Assembly: GCF_014174275.1 (NCBI RefSeq)
Contig: NZ_JABEQK010000015.1
Span: forward strand, 17,650-81,649
Reading direction: 5' to 3'
From: Gluconacetobacter takamatsuzukensis
GTDB taxonomy: Bacteria > Pseudomonadota > Alphaproteobacteria > Acetobacterales > Acetobacteraceae
Length of the DNA stretch: 64,000 bases
Shown here: positions 9,151 to 16,957 of the stretch, piece by piece
How the letters are laid out: the number at the start of each line of letters is the position of its first letter
Position numbering within the stretch: the stretch's first letter is position 1
The notes under the pieces: generated by a model
Database searches by the model: none
What the model saw: only the letters and a program-made list of their open reading frames with translations
Told to the model about the DNA's origin: nothing
Program-made: the position numbers and the translations under genes

Positions 9151-11226
9151 CTACTCCCGCTGCGCCAGCGGCAATGCCGGCATTCCATGCTGCCCCGGCG
9201 CCAGCACCCACGGCCGCGCCCCCCGCCAATCGCGGTCCGAGATCACCACCGGACCACCCGACGACAGAAAGACAGCCTGCGCGCCACTCTTCCACGCCTC
9301 CAGCGTATCGAGCACGCGCACGCCCCGACAGCCCGCATCGTCCGGCACCAGCGTCACCAGCACCACCATTCCCGCGCAACCGGAAGACGGCGCCACGTCC
9401 CGCAGACGCACCCCGACACGCCCGCCATCCAGCAGGCATGCCCCCTCCCGGCAGGCCCCCGCCATCGGCGCAGGCGGCAGCGCCAGGGCCTGCCGCCAGT
9501 CCGCCTCGACCAGCCGCTCGCTGCCGGGGCGCGGGCCAATGCGCAGCACGCCGCCATCCCGCACGGCCACCGTCCGCCCATCGGGCGACAGCAGCAGATC
9601 CGGCCGCACGACCCAAAAGGGCACGGCCAGCGCCAGCACCATCGGCCCCACCCCCCACCAGCGCCACCGCCCGGCCCACAGGCACAGCCAGCACAGGCCC
9701 AGCAACCACACAGCCAGCCCCCAGCCGGGCATGGCAGGCACCGCCAGCCGCGCCGCCGGCCAGCCGGAGACCATCCGCGCCAGATCGAGAATCACCCCAA
9801 TGCCCCACCCCATCGGCACCAGCGCCGCGCCTTCCGCCCCCAATGGCATCAGCAACAGGGACAGCAGGCCCAGCGGCAGCACCCACATCGCCATCAGCGG
9901 CACCGCCAGCAGGTTGGCCAGCACGAACCAGGGCTGAAGCGTGCCGAAATGCGCCATCACCACCGGCACCGTCGCCCCACCGGCCAGCAAGCTGGCCTGC
10001 CCCAGATGCACGACATGAAGCAGGACACGCCGCCACCAGCCGGGCTGCTCGGTCAGGCGGGCAAGGACCGGCCGCGTGACCTCGGCCCCCGCCGCCAGCG
10101 CCATGACGGCCGCCAGGGACATCTGCAATGGCGCATCCAGCAGATCGGCCGGCCCGGTCAGCAGCAGCAGGATCGCTCCCACCGCCAACCCGCGCAGCGA
10201 CAGCGCCCGCCGGCCGGTGACGATCGCCAGCACCACCAGCGCCGCCATGGTCAGGCTGCGCAACGCCGGCAGATGCGCCCCCGTCAGCCCCACATACACA
10301 ATGCCGGCCCCCAGCCCCGCAATGGCGGCAATCGACCGGCACGGCCAATACAGGGTCGCCCACTCCGAACAGGCCAGCAGCAGCCGCGTCACCGCCACCG
10401 AAACCCCCATGACGATGCCCAGATGCAGCCCCGCCACCGCCAGCAGATGCGCCAGCCCCGCATCGGCAAACGCGTCGCGATCCGCCTGGTCCATCCCGAC
10501 GGCGGAACCGGTCAGCACCGCCGTCGCCACCCCGCCCGTGGCACCCGGCAAGGCGCGCACGATACGCGCCGCAACAAGCTCGCGTATCCCCTCCAGCGAC
10601 GAAGTCCCCGGCACCGCCCCAATAGCCTCCGCCGGCCCCAAGGCCGTTCCGCTCCCGGCCGTTCCGTCGAAATAAGCCCGGCGCTGCCGGTCGGGACCAC
10701 CGGGCCAGGACGGCGGCGCCGGCGGCCGCAACAGGGCCCGCACCCGTACCACCATCCCCGGAACCAAAACCAGCGGATCGTCGGCCCGCAGACGCACGCG
10801 CAGGATGCGGCGCAGGGGCGGCATGCCGGCATCGAGCGGATCGTCCAGCACCACGCCAGCCAGATCCAACCGCCGGACAGACGGCCCGTCAGACGCCGCC
10901 AGCAACGAAACCGCCACGACACGCCCGGTCACGATGCTCGCGCGCGCCGGCAGGTCGGGCAATGGCGACTGGCGATGCGTGGCCCAGAACGCGGCCAGAA
11001 ACCCCACGGCCAGCGTCGCGGCACCCCCACCGAACATACGGGGCGCCAGCGCATAAGGCCGCCACGCGATCCAGCCCAGCCCCAGACCCGCGATGCCGGC
11101 CCCGGCGAGAACCGCCAGCGTGCCCGGCTCGTGGCGCAGCCCGAAATACCAGGCGATGCCCAGCCCCAGCCCGACCGGTACCCACAGCATCAGGCGCCGC
11201 TGTTCCGCCAGCAGCAGGCCGGCCAC
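9151..11226 (-). CDS. comEC: ComEC/Rec2-family DNA internalisation protein
   Basis: A polytopic inner-membrane protein of about 690 residues. It has an N-terminal ComEC domain (DUF4131-like) with hydrophobic helices and a central Competence domain with the hallmark HLLAVAGLHLGIVMG motif. A shorter C-terminal soluble region represents the degenerate metallo-beta-lactamase-like part. ComEC forms the channel that carries single-stranded DNA into the cytoplasm during natural transformation. dprA also lies in this window. The start is uncertain. The frame runs upstream through the second double-hairpin repeat to 11298, so a start there would add repeat-derived residues. A GTG at 11226, close behind GGGAGG, or ATG 11190 are the realistic starts. 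Confidence 0.88.
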   Translation of the reverse strand: MAGLLLAEQRRLMLWVPVGLGLGIAWYFGLRHEPGTLAVLAGAGIAGLGLGWIAWRPYALAPRMFGGGAATLAVGFLAAFWATHRQSPLPDLPARASIVTGRVVAVSLLAASDGPSVRRLDLAGVVLDDPLDAGMPPLRRILRVRLRADDPLVLVPGMVVRVRALLRPPAPPSWPGGPDRQRRAYFDGTAGSGTALGPAEAIGAVPGTSSLEGIRELVAARIVRALPGATGGVATAVLTGSAVGMDQADRDAFADAGLAHLLAVAGLHLGIVMGVSVAVTRLLLACSEWATLYWPCRSIAAIAGLGAGIVYVGLTGAHLPALRSLTMAALVVLAIVTGRRALSLRGLAVGAILLLLTGPADLLDAPLQMSLAAVMALAAGAEVTRPVLARLTEQPGWWRRVLLHVVHLGQASLLAGGATVPVVMAHFGTLQPWFVLANLLAVPLMAMWVLPLGLLSLLLMPLGAEGAALVPMGWGIGVILDLARMVSGWPAARLAVPAMPGWGLAVWLLGLCWLCLWAGRWRWWGVGPMVLALAVPFWVVRPDLLLSPDGRTVAVRDGGVLRIGPRPGSERLVEADWRQALALPPAPMAGACREGACLLDGGRVGVRLRDVAPSSGCAGMVVLVTLVPDDAGCRGVRVLDTLEAWKSGAQAVFLSSGGPVVISDRDWRGARPWVLAPGQHGMPALPLAQRE

Positions 11227-11234
11227 CGCCTCCC

Positions 11235-11357
11235 GTTCTTTTTTGAAAAAAAGAACCAAGAAACTTTTAGCCTTTTTAAGAGGAAAACCGCCCCACAAGG
11301 CAGAATGCCGACAACAGATTAAACGTCTTTTTGCTTCTTTTTCTTCAGAAAAAGAAG
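11235..11357. repeat. Double-hairpin intergenic repeat, copy 2
   Basis: A 123-bp direct repeat of the element at 9026-9147. The left hairpin (11235-11256) has GTTCTTTTTT and GAAAAAAAGAAC arms. The right hairpin (11334-11357) has CTTCTTTTT and AAAAAGAAG arms around CTTCAG. The centre differs from copy 1, while the inner flanks (GAACCAA...AAACTTTT and GTCTTTTTGCTT) are kept. Here it lies between the divergent comEC and gltX, so it cannot serve only as a terminator. It probably overlaps the promoter region and has run into the annotated 5' end of comEC. Confidence 0.8.
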
Positions 11358-11438
11358 AGACAAACGCGCCCCGCCCACAAGGCTCCCATACCGGCGCCCC
11401 CTGTCGGCAGACATCGTCCCATGGTAAAGAGCCGGCTC

Positions 11439-12839
11439 ATGACCGTTCGTACGCGCTTCGCCCCCAGCCCGACCGGGTTGCTGCATATCGGCAACGCCCG
11501 CGCCGCCCTGTTCAACTTCCTCTATGCCCGCCACCATGGGGGAAAATTCCTGCTTCGTATCGAGGATACGGACCGCGAGCGATCGACCCAGCACGCGGTC
11601 GACGTCCTGTTCGACGGGCTGGCCTGGATGGGCATCACCCCGGACGAGGAACCGGTGTTCCAGTCCACGCGCCAGGCCCGGCACGCCGAAATCGCGCACC
11701 ACCTGCTGGCGCAGGGCCTGGCCTATCGCTGCTACTGCACGCAGGAAGAACTGCAGCAGATGCGCGAGCAGGCGATGGCCGAGGGCAAGCCCCCCCGCTA
11801 TAACGGCTACTGGCGCGATCGTGATCCGTCCGAAGCCCCGCCCGGCGCCCCCTATACGGTGCGCATCCGCGCCCCGCGCGAGGGCGAGACCGTGATCCAG
11901 GACCTGGTGCAGGGCGATGTCCACGTCGCCAACGCCGAAATGGACGACATGATCATCCTGCGCGCCGACGGCACGCCGGTCTACCAGCTCGCGGTGGTGG
12001 TCGACGACCATGACATGGACATCACCCATGTCATCCGCGGCGACGATCACCTGACCAACACGTTCCGCCAGGCGATGATCTATCGCGCCATGGGCTGGGA
12101 CCTGCCGAAATTCGCGCACCTGCCGCTGATCCACGGTCCGGACGGCGCCAAGCTGTCCAAGCGCCACGGCGCGCAGTCGGTCGTGGAATTCCGCGACATG
12201 GGCTACCTGCCCGAGGCCCTGAACAACTACCTGCTGCGCCTCGGCTGGGGCCATGGCGACGCCGAGATCCTGTCGCGCGACGAGCAGATCCAGCTCTTCG
12301 ACCTCGACGGCGTCGGCCGCTCGCCCTCGCGCATGGACTACGCCAAGCTCTCGCACCTGAATGGCGTCTGGCTGCGCCAGGCCGACGACGCACGCCTGAC
12401 CGACGACGTCGTGGAGCGCCTGGCCGGGCGCGAGGGCGTGACCGTCGACGACACGCTGCGCGCGCGCATCCTCACCCTGATGCCGGGCCTGAAGGAACGC
12501 GCGAAGACACTGGTCGAACTGGCCGACAGCGCCGCCTTCCTCGGCCGGCACGTGCCGCTGGCGTTCGACGCCAAGGCCGAAAAGCTGCTGACGGACGAGG
12601 CCCGCGCCATGCTCGGTCTGCTGGCCCGCGAACTCGCGGTGCTGGCCGAATTCGACGCCCCGTCGATCGACGCCGCCCTGCGCCATTTCGCCGAGAATCA
12701 CGGCCACAAGCTGGGCCAGGTCGCCCAGCCCCTGCGCGCCGCCATGACCGGTGGCGCCACCTCGCCGGGCATCGACGCCACGCTGGCCGCCCTGGGCCGG
12801 GACGAGGTGATGGCGCGGCTGGGGGCCGTCGCCCGATGA
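11439..12839 (+). CDS. gltX: Glutamyl-tRNA synthetase
   Basis: A class I aminoacyl-tRNA synthetase that charges tRNA with glutamate. The 466-residue protein shows the signature [11 protein letters not shown] (the HIGH motif is HIGN at 16-19) and the KMSKS-equivalent KLSKRHG near 238-244. The anticodon-binding helical domain follows. ATG 11439 is chosen over the in-frame ATG at 11421 because a purine-rich AAAGAG lies about seven bases upstream of 11439 and nothing comparable precedes 11421. Its stop overlaps the pyrB start (ATGA), placing it first in the pyrB-pyrC-plsY-dprA operon. Many alphaproteobacteria carry two gltX copies, one of which also charges tRNA-Gln. Sequence alone does not say which this is. 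Confidence 0.95.
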   Translation: MTVRTRFAPSPTGLLHIGNARAALFNFLYARHHGGKFLLRIEDTDRERSTQHAVDVLFDGLAWMGITPDEEPVFQSTRQARHAEIAHHLLAQGLAYRCYCTQEELQQMREQAMAEGKPPRYNGYWRDRDPSEAPPGAPYTVRIRAPREGETVIQDLVQGDVHVANAEMDDMIILRADGTPVYQLAVVVDDHDMDITHVIRGDDHLTNTFRQAMIYRAMGWDLPKFAHLPLIHGPDGAKLSKRHGAQSVVEFRDMGYLPEALNNYLLRLGWGHGDAEILSRDEQIQLFDLDGVGRSPSRMDYAKLSHLNGVWLRQADDARLTDDVVERLAGREGVTVDDTLRARILTLMPGLKERAKTLVELADSAAFLGRHVPLAFDAKAEKLLTDEARAMLGLLARELAVLAEFDAPSIDAALRHFAENHGHKLGQVAQPLRAAMTGGATSPGIDATLAALGRDEVMARLGAVAR

Positions 12840-13801
12840 ACGACAGCCCGCGCGCGGCGCCGCCCCGGTTCTTCCCGCAGCACGGGCGCCACCTGCTGGG
12901 TCTCCAGGGCATGCATCCCACCCGGATCGTGCCTTTCCTGGACCTGGCCGAGAGCTACGCGCTGATGAACCGCTCGCGCCAGACCCCGCGCGACCGACTG
13001 CGCGGGCGCACCGTCATCAACTTGTTCTTCGAGGACAGCACGCGCACCCGCACCTCGTTCGAACTGGCCGCGAAGCGGCTGGGCGCGGACGTGGTCAACA
13101 TGAGCGTGGCCACCTCGTCGGTGAACAAGGGCGAGACCCTGCTGGACACCGCCGCGACGCTGAATGCGATGCGCACCGACCTGCTGGTGGTGCGCCATTC
13201 GCAGTCCGGCGCGCCGGCCCTGCTGGCCCGCAAGGTCGAGGCCAGCGTGGTGAATGCCGGCGACGGCACGCACGAACACCCGACCCAGGCCCTGCTGGAC
13301 GCCCTGACCATCCGCCGGCATTTCGGCACGCTGCACGGGCTGACGGTGGCGATCTGCGGCGATGTCAGCCACAGCCGGGTGGCGCGGTCCAACATCCACC
13401 TGCTGACGGCCATGGGGGCAAAGGTGCGGGTGGTCGGCCCGCCGACGCTGATCCCGGGCGCGATCGGCGCGCTGGGCGTGGATGTCCATTACGCGATGGA
13501 AGACGGGCTGCGCGACGCCGACGTGGTGATGATGCTGCGCATGCAGCGCGAGCGGATGAATGGCGGCCAGGTCCCCAGCCCGCGCGAATATTTCCGTTTC
13601 TACGGGCTGGACCTCAAGCGGCTGGCCATGGCCCGCCCGGGCGCGCTGGTCATGCACCCCGGCCCGATGAACCGCGGTGTCGAGATCGAAAGCCGCGTCG
13701 CCGATTCAGACCAGAGCGTGATCCGCGAACAGGTCGAGATGGGGGTGGCCGTGCGCATGGCCGTCCTCGACCTGCTGTCGCGCGCCGGAGACCAGACGTG
13801 A
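12836..13801 (+). CDS. pyrB: Aspartate carbamoyltransferase catalytic chain
   Basis: Catalyses carbamoyl phosphate plus aspartate to carbamoyl aspartate, the committed step of pyrimidine synthesis. At 321 residues it has the usual length. The phosphate-binding motif [11 protein letters not shown] has STRTR at about 68-72. The catalytic His-Pro-Thr-Gln motif [10 protein letters not shown], the aspartate-domain HSRVARSN and the closing [11 protein letters not shown] are all present. The start overlaps the gltX stop (ATGA) and the end overlaps the pyrC start (GTGA). No regulatory chain (pyrI) follows. The next gene encodes a dihydroorotase homologue lacking metal ligands, which in other bacteria forms a structural complex with PyrB. 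Confidence 0.96.
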   Translation: MNDSPRAAPPRFFPQHGRHLLGLQGMHPTRIVPFLDLAESYALMNRSRQTPRDRLRGRTVINLFFEDSTRTRTSFELAAKRLGADVVNMSVATSSVNKGETLLDTAATLNAMRTDLLVVRHSQSGAPALLARKVEASVVNAGDGTHEHPTQALLDALTIRRHFGTLHGLTVAICGDVSHSRVARSNIHLLTAMGAKVRVVGPPTLIPGAIGALGVDVHYAMEDGLRDADVVMMLRMQRERMNGGQVPSPREYFRFYGLDLKRLAMARPGALVMHPGPMNRGVEIESRVADSDQSVIREQVEMGVAVRMAVLDLLSRAGDQT

Positions 13802-15111
13802 CCGTTTCCCACCCGATGGCCCAGCCCATCCTGTTCGAGAATGTCCGCCTGATCGACCCCGCGCGGGGCCTGGACCGGCCGGGGCGCCTGCTGGTCCGTG
13901 GCGGCACGATCGCCGGCACCGACCTTCCGGAGTCCGAAGGCGTGCCCGACGGCGCCCATGTGGTCGATGGCGGGGGCGCGGTGCTCTGCCCCGGCCTGGT
14001 CGACATGCGGGTGGCGATCGGCGAACCCGGATTCGAATATCGCGAAACCGTGGCCTCGGCGGCGCGCGCGGCGGCGGCCGGCGGCATCACCACAATGGCG
14101 GTGCTGCCCAACAGCCAGCCGGCAATCGACGATCCCGCCCTGGTGCGCCACCTGCGCGCGCGGGCCGAGGAAACGGGCATGGTCTCGATCCTGCCCTACG
14201 GCGCGCTGACCCGCCGGTGCGAAGGCAGCGAGATGGCCGAGATCGGCCTGCTCAACGAGGCCGGCGCGGTCGCCTTCACCGACGGCACGCGGGCCCTGGC
14301 CGATGCGCGGATGATGCGCCTTGCCCTGACCTATGCAAGGGGCTTCGACGCCCTGGTCGTCCAACACCCCGAGGACCCGTCGCTGGCGCGCGGCGGCTGT
14401 GCGACCGACGGCGAACTGGCCACCCGCCTCGGCCTGCCGGGCATCCCCACGGCGGCCGAGGCGATCATGATCGCCCGCGACCTGCGGCTGGCCGAACTGA
14501 CGCGCGGCCGCCTGCATTTCGCCCATGTCTCGACGGCGGAAGGCTTGGACCTGATCCGCGCCGCCAAGGCGCGCGGCCTGCGCGTGACCTGCGACACCGC
14601 CCCGCCCTATTTCGACCTGAACGAGACCGCGATCGGCGATTTCCGCACCTACGCCAAACTGTCGCCCCCCCTGCGCGGCGAGGCCGACCGGCTGGCCGTC
14701 TGCGCCGCGCTGGCCGACGGCACGATCGACGCCATCGCCTCCGACCACGCCCCCTGCGACGCCGACGACAAGCGCCAGCCCTTCGCCGTGGCCGCGGCCG
14801 GCGGCACCGGGCTCGCGACCCTGCTGGCCGTCACGCTGGCACGGGTGCATGGCGGCAACCTGAAGCTGATCGACGCGCTGGGCCTGCTGACCCACCGGCC
14901 AGCCGCCCTGCTGGGCAGCGACGCCGGCACGCTGGCCGACGGCGCGGTGGCCGATCTGTGCCTGTTCGACCCCGACCGCGCCTGGCAGATCGTGGCCGGC
15001 GACCTGCCGGGCCGCGCCCGCAACACGCCCTTCGACGGCCGGGCGGTCGAAGGCCGCGTGCTGGGCACCTGGAAGGCCGGACGCCAGGTCTACGGCCAGG
15101 ACGCGGCATGA
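13798..15111 (+). CDS. pyrC: Dihydroorotase-like protein lacking catalytic metal ligands (PyrC'/PyrX type)
   Basis: A 437-residue amidohydrolase-fold protein aligned along its length with class I dihydroorotase. Several catalytic positions are changed. The usual HxH of the first strand (PGLxDxHVHxREPG) reads [14 protein letters not shown], so both zinc-binding His and the substrate Arg are lost. The TPHH region reads TAPPYF. The later HVSTAEG and ASDHAPCD motifs remain. This pattern matches the inactive PyrC' proteins known from Pseudomonas, which hold PyrB in an active dodecamer. The true dihydroorotase would then be elsewhere in the genome. The GTG start at 13798 overlaps the pyrB stop; ATG 13816 is an alternative. 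The stop overlaps plsY. Confidence 0.9.
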   Translation: MTVSHPMAQPILFENVRLIDPARGLDRPGRLLVRGGTIAGTDLPESEGVPDGAHVVDGGGAVLCPGLVDMRVAIGEPGFEYRETVASAARAAAAGGITTMAVLPNSQPAIDDPALVRHLRARAEETGMVSILPYGALTRRCEGSEMAEIGLLNEAGAVAFTDGTRALADARMMRLALTYARGFDALVVQHPEDPSLARGGCATDGELATRLGLPGIPTAAEAIMIARDLRLAELTRGRLHFAHVSTAEGLDLIRAAKARGLRVTCDTAPPYFDLNETAIGDFRTYAKLSPPLRGEADRLAVCAALADGTIDAIASDHAPCDADDKRQPFAVAAAGGTGLATLLAVTLARVHGGNLKLIDALGLLTHRPAALLGSDAGTLADGAVADLCLFDPDRAWQIVAGDLPGRARNTPFDGRAVEGRVLGTWKAGRQVYGQDAA

Positions 15112-15749
15112 TGTCCGAAACGCTCCCGGGCTACGTCCTGCAATTGCTGGCGGCCATCGCCGTGCTGGCCTACGTCATCGGCAGCATCCCCTTCGGCCTG
15201 TTGCTGACGCAGTTGGGCGGCGCGGGCGACATCCGCACCATCGGGTCGGGCAATATCGGCGCGACCAACGTGCTGCGCACCGGCCGGCGCGGGCTGGCGG
15301 CGGCGACGCTGCTGTTCGATGGCGGCAAGGGCGCGTTCGCGGTGCTGTGCGGCTTCATCCTCTCGCCCTTCCATCCCGCACAGGCCATGGCGGTGGCGGC
15401 CCTGTTCGCCGTCATCGGCCATTGCTTCCCCATCTGGCTGAAATTCAAGGGCGGCAAGGGCGTCGCCACCGGGCTGGGGGCGGCGCTGGCGCTGTCGCCG
15501 CTCACCGGCCTCGCCTGCTGCGCCATCTGGCTGGGCGTGGCGAAACTGACCCGGATCTCCTCGGCCGGCGCGCTGGCCGCCTTCGTGGCCATGCCCGTGC
15601 TGCTGGCGGCGCTGGGCGGCGAAGGCCTGCGCGCGCCGGCCCCGATGGCGGGGCTGCTGATCGCGCTGCTGGTCATCGCCCGGCACCACGGCAATATCCG
15701 CCGCCTGCTCAACGGAACCGAACCGCGAATCGGGCGGAAGGCTCCGTGA
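15108..15749 (+). CDS. plsY: Acyl-phosphate:glycerol-3-phosphate acyltransferase
   Basis: An inner-membrane enzyme that moves an acyl group from acyl phosphate to glycerol 3-phosphate, the first step of phospholipid synthesis with PlsX. The 213-residue protein has about five membrane helices. It shows the three conserved motifs: GSIPFGLLL followed by GSGNIGATNVLR, then KFKGGKGVATGLG, and a last loop with ARHHGNIRRL. Two ATGs at 15108 and 15111 are adjacent, and the first overlaps the pyrC stop as ATGA. The stop overlaps the dprA GTG start as GTGA. The pyrC-plsY-dprA-topA order is common in alphaproteobacteria. Confidence 0.95.
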   Translation: MMSETLPGYVLQLLAAIAVLAYVIGSIPFGLLLTQLGGAGDIRTIGSGNIGATNVLRTGRRGLAAATLLFDGGKGAFAVLCGFILSPFHPAQAMAVAALFAVIGHCFPIWLKFKGGKGVATGLGAALALSPLTGLACCAIWLGVAKLTRISSAGALAAFVAMPVLLAALGGEGLRAPAPMAGLLIALLVIARHHGNIRRLLNGTEPRIGRKAP

Positions 15750-16921
15750 CACCGGCCGGGCCGCTGGCCGCGCGCCTTCGCCTGGCCCGCAGCGAAGGCG
15801 TCGGCCCAGTCGGCTACCGCAAGCTCCTGCTCGATTACGGCGACGCCGAAAGCGCCCTGTCCGCCCTGCCGGCCCGCGCCCGCGCCGCCGGCCGCGCCCG
15901 CATGCTGCGCATCCCGCCCGAGGACGAGATCGCGGCGGAAATCGCGGGCACGGCGGCCCTTGGCGGCCGGATCCTGATGCTGGGCGACCCCGATTACCCC
16001 CCGCTGCTGGCCGCCATCCACGATGCGCCGCCGGCCCTCTCGGTCCTGGGCGACCCGGCCCGGCTGAACGGGCGCTGCGTCGCCATCGTGGGGGCGCGCA
16101 ACGCCTCCTCCAACGGCGCGCGAATGGCCGAAAGCCTCGCCGCGACCCTGGCGGCCCAGGGCGTCACCGTGGTCTCGGGCCTGGCGCGCGGCATCGATGC
16201 CGCCGCCCATCTCGGGGCGCTGCGGGCCGGCATCACCATCGCCGCCGTCGCCGGGGGCCTCGACCGTCCCTACCCGGCGGACCATGCGCAATTGCAGGAC
16301 AGGATTGCGCAATACGGTGCCGTCGTCACCGAAACCCCGCTGGGTATCGCACCGCAGAGCCGCCATTTCCCCCGCCGCAACCGCCTGATCGCCGGCCTCT
16401 CGCTGGGCTGCGTGGTGGTCGAGGCCGCACTGCGCTCGGGCAGCCTGATCACCGCCGACCTGGCGGCGGGCTATGGCCGCACGGTCTTCGCGGTGCCCGG
16501 ATCGCCGCTGGACCCGCGCAGCCGGGGCACGAATGCCCTGCTGCGGCGCGGCGCGATCCTGACCGAAAGCGAGAACGATATCCTGGCCGAACTCCCCCAC
16601 GCGGCGACGACCGGCCTTTTTTTCGCCAGCCCGCCGGGCCACCCCGGCCGGCTGGCGCAAACCACCGCACCCTGGCCGGAACCGCCGGCCCCAGGCACCC
16701 CTTTCTCCCCTTCCGACACTTCGGAGGAAGCCTCCGATATCCGCCAGGCGATCCTGACTCTGCTGTCATTCACGCCAACGCCGGTTGACGATCTTGTACG
16801 GCGCTGCCAGTTCTCGACATCGGCGATCCTGACCGTACTGTCGGAACTGGAACTGGCAGGCGACATTGAAACCCTTCCGGGCGGGAGTGTCGTCCTTCCA
16901 TCCCTGCCCGACGGACCCTGA
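15746..16921 (+). CDS. dprA: DNA-processing protein DprA
   Basis: Binds incoming single-stranded DNA during natural transformation and loads RecA. The 391-residue protein has an N-terminal SAM-like helical part and the Rossmann-like DprA domain with VAIVGARNASS, VSGLARGIDAAAH and FPRRNRLIAGLS. A C-terminal winged-helix domain (about 330-385, VDDLVRRCQFSTSAIL) follows. A Pro/Ala-rich linker separates the last two. The GTG start at 15746 overlaps the plsY stop by four bases. With comEC at 9151-11226 it gives the window two core competence genes, although no pilus genes are visible here. Confidence 0.95.
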   Translation: MTPAGPLAARLRLARSEGVGPVGYRKLLLDYGDAESALSALPARARAAGRARMLRIPPEDEIAAEIAGTAALGGRILMLGDPDYPPLLAAIHDAPPALSVLGDPARLNGRCVAIVGARNASSNGARMAESLAATLAAQGVTVVSGLARGIDAAAHLGALRAGITIAAVAGGLDRPYPADHAQLQDRIAQYGAVVTETPLGIAPQSRHFPRRNRLIAGLSLGCVVVEAALRSGSLITADLAAGYGRTVFAVPGSPLDPRSRGTNALLRRGAILTESENDILAELPHAATTGLFFASPPGHPGRLAQTTAPWPEPPAPGTPFSPSDTSEEASDIRQAILTLLSFTPTPVDDLVRRCQFSTSAILTVLSELELAGDIETLPGGSVVLPSLPDGP

Positions 16922-16957
16922 CGGGCGCCGGAACGAGACGCGTGATCCGGAGACAGA

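Noticed and set aside
9187..11322. A 711-codon plus-strand frame opposite comEC
   Set aside because: Low-complexity Arg/His/Gln/Pro translation, no ribosome site, and the minus strand has the ComEC motifs.
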